A stretch of 64,000 nucleotides of DNA from Catellicoccus marimammalium M35/04/3. Its GTDB lineage: Bacteria; Bacillota; Bacilli; Lactobacillales; Catellicoccaceae. Below the pieces are notes generated by a model, which worked only from the letters and a program-made list of their open reading frames with translations, ran no database searches and had not been told where the DNA came from. The stretch's first letter is position 1, and the number at the start of each line of letters is the position of its first letter. The stretch covers positions 89,795-153,794 of the forward strand of contig NZ_AMYT01000021.1 in the NCBI RefSeq assembly GCF_000313915.1. Reading direction: 5' to 3'. Position numbers and translations under genes: made by a program. Shown piece after piece: positions 37,397 through 46,090 of this stretch.

Positions 37397-37948
37397 ATGA
37401 CAAAACTAGGATATTACCGAGCGCATGAAGAAGAAGAATTAAACTTACAAGCGGAAGAAGCATTAATTAATGCAGATTGTGATGATATTATGATTGAACC
37501 TTTCGGATATGAAAGTGGAAAAGCGCAATATAAAGTTTTAAGTGAAACAATTCAAAACTTACATGCAGGAGATGTTATCTGTATTTATGATGTTGTAGAT
37601 TTACAAAAATCAGTAATCCAATTATCTGCATTCTTTAAAGAAGTAGAGCGTAATGACTTACAAGTGGAAATTTTAAACTTAGGAATTACAGGAATCTCAA
37701 TGGAAAAATACATTGAATTGATTCATAATTTAGCGAATATGGAGAAAAACTTAATTCGCCGTCGTACTTCTCAAGGTTTGAAAAAAGCACGTACAGAAGG
37801 TCGTGTTGGAGGTCGCCCACGTGTTTCTCAAGAAACAATCGATCGTATCCAATTTTTATATGATACAGATAAATACTCTTTACGCGAAATCGCAGAGCAG
37901 TGTGGTATTTCTTTAGGAACTGCATACAAATACGTACAACTTCATTAA
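37397..37948 (+). CDS. Serine-recombinase homologue lacking catalytic residues
   Basis: 183 residues with the small resolvase/invertase layout: N-terminal domain (1-125), long helix E (MEKNLIRRRTSQGLKKAR), GGRPR hinge and C-terminal HTH (LREIAEQCGISLGTAYKY). But the catalytic serine motif, normally R-V-S-T near residue 10, reads YRAHEEEE, and the arginines of the K-x-D-R-L-x-R-S motif are replaced (YDVVDLQKS). It therefore should not cut DNA and probably acts as a DNA-binding regulator or architectural protein. No mobile element surrounds it. GAAGGAAAGA precedes the ATG. Confidence 0.72.
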   Translation: MTKLGYYRAHEEEELNLQAEEALINADCDDIMIEPFGYESGKAQYKVLSETIQNLHAGDVICIYDVVDLQKSVIQLSAFFKEVERNDLQVEILNLGITGISMEKYIELIHNLANMEKNLIRRRTSQGLKKARTEGRVGGRPRVSQETIDRIQFLYDTDKYSLREIAEQCGISLGTAYKYVQLH

Positions 37949-37950
37949 AC

Positions 37951-37988
37951 AAAAAAACTTCAAGGAAAATAGTCCTTGAAGTTTTTTT
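37951..37988. terminator. Bidirectional terminator
   Basis: AAACTTCAAGGA/TCCTTGAAGTTT with flanking A and T runs, between the pseudo-recombinase and the Mga-like gene. Confidence 0.9.
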
Positions 37989-39516
37989 ATTCTTTATTCA
38001 TCAATGAATCTGCGTATAATTTAGGAATAGTTAAATCCTTTTCTTCATAGAAATTTTGAATGCATCGATTAATATTTTTGAAGTCTAAATCATTTAAAAT
38101 GGGATTAATAGATAAAGTTTTTTCTTCTCCCAAAATTTCGTCATAGTTGAAACTCAAAATAATTAGATCATATTGTTCTTTTAAGCTTTGCATTCTTTCT
38201 TTCAGATGGAAGACATCATAAGGATAACTTTCAATATCCAAGTAATTACTAAAGATATGATTAATCGTCCGTTTTAAATATTCTTGGTGGTCTCCACCTA
38301 AATCACTAATTAAAATGGCTTTTAATTTTGGATAGTTTTGTGAGAATAATTGAGTTAACGCTGGCCACTTAACAATCATATTAAAAATAATTTCAGCCAT
38401 ATCCTTTAACCAAGGATAAGAAGTCTTTTCTGCTAATTGATCTAAATCATTGACTAGAAATTGGAATAAGTCTGGATAATTTTCAAAAATTAAATGACCA
38501 ATAAAATCATCGCGATTAAAAATTAATTCTTCCTCATAAGAAAAGACCTTATAACTAGAATATTTATTCAACATCATGTAGCGAATACGCGTCATTTCGG
38601 TTTTAGAAATTGGAATATTAGACTCATCAGCAATATTTTGGATGAATTTTGCAATTTCTCGATTAATATGAACAAACTCCTCTTCGTTATTCCAAGCAGT
38701 AGTAAAAGCAAAAATAGAATAATAAATTTCTTCATAATCTTCCAAAGAAATCGTATCAAAAATAGGGCGGAAGATGTGTTTTGCTTGCTCATAGAAAAGA
38801 TGGGGAATCTCTTCAGATTGATGTTGCTTTTTAAAATCTTTAAAATGGTGTCCTTGCTTGATTCGAATTGTACATACGGCAATGAGCATGGCCAAATGTA
38901 AAATTTGTTGTGAATCTAAAATATAGTAATCATCATTTTTAAAGTATTTATTTTGAATATAAGAGGCAACATCTTTAATATGATTTGTGATTTCATTGCG
39001 ATCGATTGCAAAAGGCCAATCATTATAACCATATTTTTCTGCAAAAAAGTTACTAAAGAAGTAACGCAAGGCAATCTCATTTTTACTACAATATCCATAA
39101 TCCAAATAAATATCATAATCCTCTAATGCTGATTGAATTCGTTTATATAAACGGTAAAAACTAGAGGTACTTAAATAGAGTGTTTCAATCCAAGTTTGAT
39201 TATGAATTTGTGGATGTAAGAAAATTCCCTCCATTAATTGAAAAATACTGTCTTCATTAATTAAGTGACGATAAAATTGTTCTAAACGAAAATAATTGGT
39301 TGATTTTAAACGCACTCCATGTTGTTTGGAAGTTTCAATCGTAAAAAATTCAGGGTAATTAGAACGTAAATATTGCAAATCATTATTAATTGTACGTGAA
39401 GAAGTATTACAAATTTTAGCAAGATCACTTGAAGCAATCCAACGATCATAGAACAACATCGTTTCTAAAAGTTTAATTCGACGCTTCGTTGTGTTATCTA
39501 ATAAATCATGCAACAT
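37987..39516 (-). CDS. Mga-like helix-turn-helix transcriptional regulator
   Basis: 509 residues. The N-terminus has an HTH typical of Mga/PRD-type activators (KLLETMLFYDRWIASSDLAKICNTSSRTINNDLQYL), followed by a large helical region with the Mga-like pattern of Phe/Tyr-rich helices. No EIIB-like cysteine is evident. Mga-family proteins in streptococci and enterococci control surface and carbon genes; the targets here are unknown. The gene begins six bases after nrdH on the same strand, so both are probably on one mRNA. Confidence 0.75.
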   Translation of the reverse strand: MLHDLLDNTTKRRIKLLETMLFYDRWIASSDLAKICNTSSRTINNDLQYLRSNYPEFFTIETSKQHGVRLKSTNYFRLEQFYRHLINEDSIFQLMEGIFLHPQIHNQTWIETLYLSTSSFYRLYKRIQSALEDYDIYLDYGYCSKNEIALRYFFSNFFAEKYGYNDWPFAIDRNEITNHIKDVASYIQNKYFKNDDYYILDSQQILHLAMLIAVCTIRIKQGHHFKDFKKQHQSEEIPHLFYEQAKHIFRPIFDTISLEDYEEIYYSIFAFTTAWNNEEEFVHINREIAKFIQNIADESNIPISKTEMTRIRYMMLNKYSSYKVFSYEEELIFNRDDFIGHLIFENYPDLFQFLVNDLDQLAEKTSYPWLKDMAEIIFNMIVKWPALTQLFSQNYPKLKAILISDLGGDHQEYLKRTINHIFSNYLDIESYPYDVFHLKERMQSLKEQYDLIILSFNYDEILGEEKTLSINPILNDLDFKNINRCIQNFYEEKDLTIPKLYADSLMNKE

Positions 39517-39522
39517 AAACTT

Positions 39523-39771
39523 CTACTCCTTCGCTTGATTTTGAGTTTGTCGAGCAATCATTTCTTCTAACTCTTCTGGATGATAACCAGAAATGGCAGT
39601 ATTCCCATCCGTTACCACTGGCAATAAGCGAAATCCTGCTTCTACCAAATTACGTACCACTTCATCAAAGTGATCGATGTTTATTTCTTTATATTCAACA
39701 TGATGTTCTGCTAACCATTTTTTTGTTTGTGTACATTGAGAACATTGGGGACGAGAATATACGGTAATCAT
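39523..39771 (-). CDS. nrdH: NrdH-type glutaredoxin-like protein
   Basis: 82-residue thioredoxin-fold protein with active site CSQC near the N-terminus (RPQCSQCTQTKKWL) and the cis-proline region RLLPVVTDG followed by SGYHPEEL. NrdH reduces class Ib ribonucleotide reductase NrdEF, but nrdE and nrdF are not nearby; instead an Mga-like regulator follows. GAGGAGAT precedes the ATG. Could also be a general glutaredoxin-like protein. Confidence 0.82.
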   Translation of the reverse strand: MITVYSRPQCSQCTQTKKWLAEHHVEYKEINIDHFDEVVRNLVEAGFRLLPVVTDGNTAISGYHPEELEEMIARQTQNQAKE

Positions 39772-39909
39772 TTTTATCTCCTCTTTCTTTAATTTTCAAT
39801 ACTTATTCTATCATATTTTAAAAATTTTCGCTTTGAAAAACCCTTTTTGATAAATCGGAGGAAAAAGAAAAAAATAAAAAAAGCAGCAAAATGGAGAACG
39901 CCCTTTTTT

Positions 39910-39929
39910 CTTTTCTCGTATAAGAAAAG
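39910..39929 (+). promoter_or_regulatory. Hairpin just before the comGA ribosome binding site
   Basis: CTTTTCT/AGAAAAG with 6-base loop, immediately upstream of AAAAGGAGGTG. No ComX/SigX-type combox (TACGAATA) is visible in the 180 bases before comGA. Confidence 0.35.
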
Positions 39930-39950
39930 TGAAAAGGAGGTGAAAAGGAC

Positions 39951-40946
39951 ATGGACGCAGAACAAAGAGCGGCACGATATATTGAATTTGGTGTCTACCA
40001 TCATGCGAGTGATCTTTATATTCAAGCTGTGAAAGAAGAATATCATATTTGTTTTCGTTGTCAGGATCAATTATTGACTTTAGAAAAAATTCCATGGTCA
40101 GAAGCAGAATCTTTGATTCTTTATTTTAAGTTTATGGGTGAAATGGATGTAGGGGAACATCGTTTGCCTCAAGGAGGGTCTACGATTTTTCCTTTGAAAA
40201 AAGGAGAGGTAACCTTGCGTCTTTCTACCGTTATTAATTTTGCTCAACAAGAAAATTTAGTCATTCGCTTTTTATACCCTTTTTGTGCAGATCATTTATA
40301 TTACTTCCAACAAAAAGAATGGCAAGCGTTAGAAAATTGCATTCAACAAAGAGGCCTACATTTATTTAGTGGTCCTGTTGGATCAGGAAAGACAACTTCC
40401 ATGTACCAATTGATTAAAAATCATCATTTCAATGAGCATGTGATTACGATTGAAGATCCAGTAGAAATCATTGAACCGCAATTTTTACAATTACAAATTC
40501 AAAGTGCGATTGGTTTGGATTATGAAACACTCATTAAACTTTGTTTACGACAACGACTAGATATTTTAGTGATTGGTGAAATTCGCGATGATAAAACAGC
40601 AAAATATGCCTATCGTGCTTCATTAAGTGGACATCGTGTTTTTGCGACCATTCATAGTAATAGTTTATTAGGCGTCTATGACCGATTATATGACTTAGGA
40701 ATACCAAAAGAACAACAAAAAGAAGTGATTCGTAGTATTACGTATCAACGTTTATTACCTGTGTACTGTCCTTTATGTCAGGGAAGGTGTCAACCTTATT
40801 GTGAGCGATATGCACAAAATTATCGCTTATATATGGAAACTACAGCGTATCATCAAGGAGAGTGGAATCATGGCTTACAAAAATGGTGGGCATTGGGGGC
40901 GATTACCAAAGAAACATGGCAAAAAGAAAAACAAGATTTCTTATAA
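39951..40946 (+). CDS. comGA: Competence pseudopilus ATPase ComGA
   Basis: 331-residue secretion/assembly ATPase. Walker A is SGPVGSGKTTSMYQL (about residue 139), followed by ITIEDPVE, the LRQRLDILVIGEIRD Asp box/Walker B and TIHSNS. It drives assembly of the ComGC pseudopilus used for DNA uptake. A zinc-binding CPLCQGRCQPYC segment lies near the end. It overlaps comGB by 77 bases. RBS AAGGAGG. Confidence 0.95.
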   Translation: MDAEQRAARYIEFGVYHHASDLYIQAVKEEYHICFRCQDQLLTLEKIPWSEAESLILYFKFMGEMDVGEHRLPQGGSTIFPLKKGEVTLRLSTVINFAQQENLVIRFLYPFCADHLYYFQQKEWQALENCIQQRGLHLFSGPVGSGKTTSMYQLIKNHHFNEHVITIEDPVEIIEPQFLQLQIQSAIGLDYETLIKLCLRQRLDILVIGEIRDDKTAKYAYRASLSGHRVFATIHSNSLLGVYDRLYDLGIPKEQQKEVIRSITYQRLLPVYCPLCQGRCQPYCERYAQNYRLYMETTAYHQGEWNHGLQKWWALGAITKETWQKEKQDFL

Positions 40947-41925
40947 ACTAGAAGTTTCATTATTATTGCAGCTATCCGATTTATTGCAACATGGCTTTAC
41001 CCTTCAAGAAGGCATCTCTTTTTTACAAAAAATTGCACCCAAAGAAAGTGAAAGAGAAGCAGTCCTTCAAGTGATTTGGCAAGAATTAGGCAAAGGTGTA
41101 CCCCTTTACCAAGTATTTCAAAAAGCTCATTTTTCAGCATTGACCGTTTCTAAAATTAAGCTGGCTTTATTAAGTGGAAATCTATCAGAACAATTATCCT
41201 CGATTGCAAAACAAGCGCAAATGAAAGAAAAAAAGTGGAAAACCTTTATACAATTGATTAGTTATCCTTTTATATTAGTGTTCTTTCTCTTGAGTATCAT
41301 GATGACAATAAAGTACCTCTTGCTCCCAAATTTACCCGTTCAAGAGATGAAACATCAATTTGGGTATCAATTGATAGATCATTTTCCACAAATTTTATTA
41401 TGGACCTTAGTTTTCATCTTATTGATTGCCCAAGGAATAAAGTTAGTGTTACAAAAACAGTCTCCTTTGCAACAGTTGCAATGGTGGTGCCGAATTCCTC
41501 TGATTCGTAGTTTAGTTCGTTATTCTATCACTATTACTTTTTGTGAAGAATGGGGAAACTTATTGAATTTAGGCATTGAAACGAAAAAAAGTCTAGAGTA
41601 TTTGCAAGAACAAGGAAATTTACCTTGGATTCAAGAACTGGCGTGCACACTCATGTCAGGAATGCAACATGGACAAACAATGCTGGAGCAATTAGAAAAA
41701 TATACAGTTTTTCAACCAAGTCTTTTTGTCTTATTACAACAAGGGGAAGCGAAAGGAAATCTTGGATCTGAATTATTAATGTATGCCGAAGAATGTTTCC
41801 AAGAAATGATGCATAAAATTGACATGTATTTACAATGGCTTCAACCGATTATTTTTCTAAGCATTGGCTTGATGATTATTAGTCTGTATATTTTATTACT
41901 CTTCCCAATGTACGATTTATTTTAG
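40870..41925 (+). CDS. comGB: Competence membrane protein ComGB
   Basis: 351-residue type II secretion F-like platform protein with three long hydrophobic helices (around 130, 165-190 and 325-345) and conserved GFTLQEGISFL and QQGEAKGNLGSEL segments. Start ATG 40870 has AAGGAG nine bases upstream, deep inside comGA; the frame is open to 40801 but without better signals. Works with ComGA as the assembly platform. Confidence 0.92.
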   Translation: MAYKNGGHWGRLPKKHGKKKNKISYKLEVSLLLQLSDLLQHGFTLQEGISFLQKIAPKESEREAVLQVIWQELGKGVPLYQVFQKAHFSALTVSKIKLALLSGNLSEQLSSIAKQAQMKEKKWKTFIQLISYPFILVFFLLSIMMTIKYLLLPNLPVQEMKHQFGYQLIDHFPQILLWTLVFILLIAQGIKLVLQKQSPLQQLQWWCRIPLIRSLVRYSITITFCEEWGNLLNLGIETKKSLEYLQEQGNLPWIQELACTLMSGMQHGQTMLEQLEKYTVFQPSLFVLLQQGEAKGNLGSELLMYAEECFQEMMHKIDMYLQWLQPIIFLSIGLMIISLYILLLFPMYDLF

Positions 41926-41934
41926 GAGAAAAAA

Positions 41935-42225
41935 ATGAAACAAAAAAGAAAAAAAGGATTTACGCTTATTGAAATGCTAGTGGTTTTATTAGTCATTACC
42001 GCTTTAGTTTTAATTTTTGTTCCTAATTTATTGAAACAAAGTAATAAAGCAAAAGGACAAAGTGATACTGCTTTCCAACAAGTCGTTGACAATCAATATG
42101 TACTTTATAAACATGATCATCCCGATCAAAAGGTGGATACGTGGGACGACTTATCTGGATATTTATCTAAAAAGCAAATCAATGAAGCAAAGAAAAACAA
42201 ACACATTCGAGCACCATGGCAATAG
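41935..42225 (+). CDS. comGC: Major pseudopilin ComGC
   Basis: 96-residue prepilin with the class III signal KKGFTLIEMLVVLLVIT: cleavage by ComC is expected after KKG, leaving Phe1 and Glu5. A hydrophobic alpha1 helix and a short soluble domain follow. It is the major subunit of the competence pilus. GGAGAAAA precedes the ATG; it overlaps comGD by 44 bases. Confidence 0.94.
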   Translation: MKQKRKKGFTLIEMLVVLLVITALVLIFVPNLLKQSNKAKGQSDTAFQQVVDNQYVLYKHDHPDQKVDTWDDLSGYLSKKQINEAKKNKHIRAPWQ

Positions 42226-42667
42226 ACATGGGTTTACCTTAATTGAAATCGTAATCACAATGCAAATTGTGGTTACGATTTTATTCGTATCCACCTTTGT
42301 TTTTCAAAAGACGATGCAATATGTGGAAGAAGAATTATTTATTGAAACCTTCCAAATGACTGCACGAGCAACGCAACAAAAAGCTATTGCTCGTCATAAG
42401 CACGTAAAAATGGTATGGGATGAAGATGCACAATGCTATCAATTACCTTGTGCTCCTTATCCAGAAACTCTCCTTTCTGTTCCTTCATTTATAGAGGTAC
42501 AAAAAGCACATGATTTAGATTATAGCGCTAAAGGAAATTGTCCTCTTTATGCGACAGATTTTGCAAGTAACCGTTATTTTTATCATTTTCAATGGCAAAT
42601 GGGATCTGGGAAGTATACTTATGAAAAGAAGAAGCGAGAAACGAAAAAAAGGGATGTTTTTGAGTGA
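42182..42667 (+). CDS. comGD: Minor pseudopilin ComGD
   Basis: 161 residues with prepilin motif RHGFTLIEIVITM near residue 15 and an alpha1 helix. Start at ATG 42182 is inside comGC and has no clear ribosome binding site, so translation is probably coupled. Sequence beyond the N-helix is poorly conserved; the call rests on motif and order. Confidence 0.85.
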   Translation: MKQRKTNTFEHHGNRHGFTLIEIVITMQIVVTILFVSTFVFQKTMQYVEEELFIETFQMTARATQQKAIARHKHVKMVWDEDAQCYQLPCAPYPETLLSVPSFIEVQKAHDLDYSAKGNCPLYATDFASNRYFYHFQWQMGSGKYTYEKKKRETKKRDVFE

Positions 42668-42944
42668 AGCTGTGATTGCTTTATTTATTATGATGCTAGC
42701 ACTTACTCAAATCATGCCAATGTTTTTACAATTTTATGAACAAAAAAGAGAAAAAGAGGATGAGATTATTTTATTAATGGGAATGAAAGAAAAAATTCGT
42801 CATCCTAAAGAAACCTATGTAGCACCCACTCATCCACCAACAACCATCTATTATGAAAAAACAAAAACACATGCGAAAGTGTGGGGAAAATATCATGGAA
42901 AAACCTATCAATATGAAATTGAAAAAAGGGTTCACACTCGTTGA
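42621..42944 (+). CDS. comGE: Minor pseudopilin ComGE
   Basis: 107 residues with a prepilin-like start KKGMFLSEAVIALFIM (Glu5 retained, the +1 residue is Met) and a short C-terminal domain. Start ATG 42621 overlaps comGD by 47 bases. Position between comGD and comGF supports the assignment. Confidence 0.8.
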   Translation: MKRRSEKRKKGMFLSEAVIALFIMMLALTQIMPMFLQFYEQKREKEDEIILLMGMKEKIRHPKETYVAPTHPPTTIYYEKTKTHAKVWGKYHGKTYQYEIEKRVHTR

Positions 42945-43377
42945 AACTCTAGTGAGTCTTTGCATTTTTGCGACCGTGTTATTCTTATCTGGTCTTTATT
43001 TTCAATCGCTACAGAGCTATAAAAAACGCATCAACCAATGGGACTTTTGTACCTGGTATAGCGCGATGCGTCAAATTGAATATTATAACTACAATGAATT
43101 TTTTGAAGAATGCGTGGAAGGTCCAAAAGGAAAAGCCATTCATTTCTATGATCCAGAAGAGAGAAGAGAAGTGGCTTATTTATATGAGCGTGGATTTTTA
43201 AAGCGTTGTGGTTATGAAGGGAAAAATCAGTATCGAGGCTATGAACCGCTCATTTATCATCTTCAAGATCTGAGTTGGCAGAAGAAAGGCTATGAATTGC
43301 AATTTAAAGGTACATTAGAAGGAGGGCAAAGCTATGACTATACGATTATCTTGTGTCCCCAAAAAGAAAAAAGCTAG
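42895..43377 (+). CDS. comGF: Minor pseudopilin ComGF
   Basis: 160 residues; prepilin motif LKKGFTLVETLVSLCIF near residue 10 and a larger soluble domain (ComGF family). Overlaps comGE by 50 bases and comGG by 44. An internal ATG at 42913 is an alternative start six codons later. Confidence 0.85.
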   Translation: MEKPINMKLKKGFTLVETLVSLCIFATVLFLSGLYFQSLQSYKKRINQWDFCTWYSAMRQIEYYNYNEFFEECVEGPKGKAIHFYDPEERREVAYLYERGFLKRCGYEGKNQYRGYEPLIYHLQDLSWQKKGYELQFKGTLEGGQSYDYTIILCPQKEKS

Positions 43378-43741
43378 TGTGCTTCTCTTAACTGTTTTTA
43401 TCTTACAATGTAGCCTTCTCTTTTTTTCGTACTGGCAAGTGAGTTACCGGCAACAAATGTCTACTTATTTTTCTTTTAAAAAAGCAGAAGAAGAACAAGT
43501 GAAAGCCACACTTGCTTTAGATCAATATCCTGATGTGACTTATACCTACGAAAAAAAAGAAGTGCCCTTAGGGAAAATAGAAGGGAAAACTTACATTGCT
43601 ATAACAAGAATATTAGACAAAGCGAAGCAAAAAGATGGCTTTTATATTCGAGATCAAGAAAGAAATCAGTCTTTATATGTTCGTCCTTGGAATGAGTGGC
43701 GAAAAGAAAGACAAGTAAAAGGAGAAACTTCTCTACAATAA
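43334..43741 (+). CDS. comGG: ComGG-like minor pseudopilin
   Basis: 135 residues with basic N-terminus and one hydrophobic helix (PKKKKASVLLLTVFILQ) but without a standard GFTLxE prepilin site. Last gene of the comG operon, in the ComGG position and of ComGG size. RBS GGAGGG. The assignment is mostly positional. Confidence 0.72.
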   Translation: MTIRLSCVPKKKKASVLLLTVFILQCSLLFFSYWQVSYRQQMSTYFSFKKAEEEQVKATLALDQYPDVTYTYEKKEVPLGKIEGKTYIAITRILDKAKQKDGFYIRDQERNQSLYVRPWNEWRKERQVKGETSLQ

Positions 43742-43811
43742 GGATTGGAAAAAATAGGTAAATGAAGTAAAATAGGAATGATTAATAGAATAACGAGATG
43801 AAGGTGAATCA

Positions 43812-44768
43812 ATGAAAGAAATCGAACAGGCTTATGAAACATTATATCAAGCCGTAGAACAACAACAAGCGTTGTCAAAATGCTCTTTTTATGAAGCTTA
43901 TTTAATTGTAATGGAACAAATCGTTCGTCCAGAAAAAGAAGAAATTCCAGAAAAAATGCAAGAATATTATAATGCGATGGAATCGCTTTCTTTATCTCAA
44001 GACCAAAAACGTAAAGTAACACAATTGGTTTTATTAAAAGGGATGAAATTAGAGCCATTACAAGCGAATCATCAACTAACTCCAGATGCGATTGGCTTTA
44101 TTTTTACTTATTTAATTCAAACATTGACCGAAGACAAAAAGGAATTAAATATCTATGATCCAGCCAATGGGATAGGGAATTTATTAGCGACTGTTGGAGT
44201 AAACTTATCGATTGCCAGAGAAACTCCACATTTATTTGCTAGTGAGATCGATGATTTATTGTTAGCGATTTCTGCGATTAACGCTGAATGGATGGAATTA
44301 CCGATTCAATTTTTCCATCAAGATGGCGTACAAATGAAAGTGAAAGATATGGATATTGTTCTTTCTGATTTGCCTTTAGGATATTATCCTTTAGATGAGA
44401 TTGCACAAAATTATCAAGTGAGTGTAAAAGAAGGGCATACTTATGCACATCATTTATTGATTGAAGCAAGTATGCAAGCGTTAAAAGAAGAGGGATATGG
44501 TTTATATTTATTACCAACCGCTCTTTTACAATCAGAACAAGCACCGAACTTTACACAATGGATGCAGGAAAATGCTTATCTACAAGCAATTTTACTTTTA
44601 CCTAAAGAATGGTTCCAAAATGAAGCTTCACAAAAAGGAATCTTTATTTTCCAACCAAAAACAGATAATACAGCACAAAAAGAGGTGCTGATGGCAGAAA
44701 TCCCTTCTTTAAATGATCCAATGGCGATGCAAAAGTTTTTACAATCATTTAAAGAATGGGCGGAATAA
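43812..44768 (+). CDS. Class I SAM-dependent methyltransferase (YtxK-like)
   Basis: 318 residues related to N6-adenine DNA methylases: SAM-binding segment NIYDPANGIGNLLATVG (motif I) and DIVLSDLPLGYYPLD, a variant of the catalytic NPPY motif in which Asn is replaced by Asp and the first Pro is shifted. This matches the YtxK family located before ackA in Bacillus and Lactobacillales. No restriction partner is present. Targets unknown; the altered motif raises doubt about classic DNA methylation. GAAGGTGA precedes the ATG. Confidence 0.82.
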   Translation: MKEIEQAYETLYQAVEQQQALSKCSFYEAYLIVMEQIVRPEKEEIPEKMQEYYNAMESLSLSQDQKRKVTQLVLLKGMKLEPLQANHQLTPDAIGFIFTYLIQTLTEDKKELNIYDPANGIGNLLATVGVNLSIARETPHLFASEIDDLLLAISAINAEWMELPIQFFHQDGVQMKVKDMDIVLSDLPLGYYPLDEIAQNYQVSVKEGHTYAHHLLIEASMQALKEEGYGLYLLPTALLQSEQAPNFTQWMQENAYLQAILLLPKEWFQNEASQKGIFIFQPKTDNTAQKEVLMAEIPSLNDPMAMQKFLQSFKEWAE

Positions 44769-44813
44769 AACAAAGACCGAAATGTCTAAAAACTATATTT
44801 TGTACCGGATAAG

Positions 44814-44858
44814 AAAGGAGAAATGAAAGAATTATTCTTTCATTGTAAGAGATTATGA
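44814..44858 (+). promoter_or_regulatory. ackA leader: 11-codon leader peptide and hairpin
   Basis: AAAGGAG (44814-44820) drives ATG 44823, encoding MKELFFHCKRL and ending in TGA at 44856-44858, which overlaps the ackA ATG (44855-44857). The leader-start region is a perfect inverted repeat, ATGAAAGAA (44823-44831) and TTCTTTCAT (44835-44843). ackA has no other strong ribosome binding site, so its translation is probably coupled to the leader. Confidence 0.6.
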
Positions 44859-46048
44859 GTTATGTAATTGCTGTCAACGCAGGAAGTTCTAGTTTAAAAT
44901 GGAAATTATTTGAAGTTCCAGAAGAAAAAGAAGTTGCTTCAGGAATTGCGGAACGAATTGGCTTAGACATGGGCAAAATTAAATTGAAAAAAGCCGATGG
45001 TGAAACTGTAGAAAAAGAATTACCAATTCCTAACCACAATGAAGCATTAACAGAAATTTTAAACAGCTTAATTGAAGAAAAAATTATTCCATCTTTAGAT
45101 GCAATCACTGCAGTGGGACATCGTGTTGTTGCCGGAGGAGAATCATACAAAGATTCTGTTGTTGTAGATGAAGAGGTATTAGCAGAAATTGAACGTTTAA
45201 GTGAATTAGCACCTCTACACAATCCAGCAGAAGCAAAAGTGATTCGTGTCTTCCGTGAAGTATTACCAAACGTGCAAAATGTTGCTGTTTTTGATACTTC
45301 TTTCCACCAAACAATGCCTGTAGAAAACTATTTATATTCTTTACCAATGCGTTATTATGAAGAATATAAAGCTCGTCGTTATGGTGCACATGGAACAAGT
45401 CATAAATATGTTTCTCAACGTGCTGCAGAACTATTAGGCAAACCAATTGAAGAGTTAAAAATCATTACTTGTCATTTAGGAAATGGAGCTTCAATTACTG
45501 CAGTAGATCATGGAAAATCTGTGGATACTTCTATGGGCTTCACTCCATTAGCTGGATTAACTATGGGTACTCGTTCTGGAGATATTGATGCTTCTTTAAT
45601 TCCATTTATTATGAAAAAAGAAGGGATTACAGATGTTCAAGAATTCATTGATATTTTAAACAATGAATCAGGCCTATTAGGATTATCTGGATTATCTAGC
45701 GATATGCGTGACTTACGTGATGCTGCTCGCAATGGAAATGAACAAGCAGAAGTCGCAATTAAGATTTTCAAAAACCGTATTATTAAATACATCGGTTCTT
45801 ATATGGCAGAAATGAATGGTTGTGACGCGATTGTCTTTACAGGAGGAATTGGTGAAAATGACCGTGCCGTTCGTAAAGATGTTTGTGCGAGCTTAACTTT
45901 CTTTGGCGTAGATCTTGATGAAGAGAAAAATGATGTGCGCGGAAAAGAAGGAATCATCTCAAAAGAAAATTCAAAAATTTCTGTCTTGTTAGTTCCAACC
46001 GAAGAAGAATTAATGATTGTTCGTGATGTAGAACGTCTAACAAAATAA
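44855..46048 (+). CDS. ackA: Acetate kinase
   Basis: 397-residue acetate kinase converting acetyl phosphate and ADP to acetate and ATP. N-terminal VNAGSSSLKWKLFE (phosphate loop), AHGTSHKYVSQRAA, GNGASITAVDHGKSVDTSMG and FTGGIGEND are the family signatures. It follows the YtxK-like gene, as in Bacillus. The start codon overlaps a short upstream reading frame (44823-44858). No clear cre site was found. Confidence 0.97.
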   Translation: MSYVIAVNAGSSSLKWKLFEVPEEKEVASGIAERIGLDMGKIKLKKADGETVEKELPIPNHNEALTEILNSLIEEKIIPSLDAITAVGHRVVAGGESYKDSVVVDEEVLAEIERLSELAPLHNPAEAKVIRVFREVLPNVQNVAVFDTSFHQTMPVENYLYSLPMRYYEEYKARRYGAHGTSHKYVSQRAAELLGKPIEELKIITCHLGNGASITAVDHGKSVDTSMGFTPLAGLTMGTRSGDIDASLIPFIMKKEGITDVQEFIDILNNESGLLGLSGLSSDMRDLRDAARNGNEQAEVAIKIFKNRIIKYIGSYMAEMNGCDAIVFTGGIGENDRAVRKDVCASLTFFGVDLDEEKNDVRGKEGIISKENSKISVLLVPTEEELMIVRDVERLTK

Positions 46049-46054
46049 GAAAAT

Positions 46055-46090
46055 AAAAATCCAAGCTTGAAAAAGAGCTTGGATTTTTTT
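46055..46090. terminator. Bidirectional terminator between ackA and a small membrane gene
   Basis: AAAAATCCAAGCT/AGCTTGGATTTTT with an 8-base loop. Confidence 0.9.

Noticed and set aside
37397..37948. Active site-specific recombinase or invertase marking a mobile element
   Set aside because: Catalytic serine and arginines are absent, no crossover sites or invertible segment and no mobile-element genes surround it.
42182..43377. Frameshifts in the comG operon because several frames overlap
   Set aside because: Each overlapping frame has its own prepilin motif and plausible start; 44-50 base overlaps are normal for comG operons.
44769..44822. Catabolite-repression cre site before ackA
   Set aside because: Nothing in this stretch fits the cre consensus well enough.
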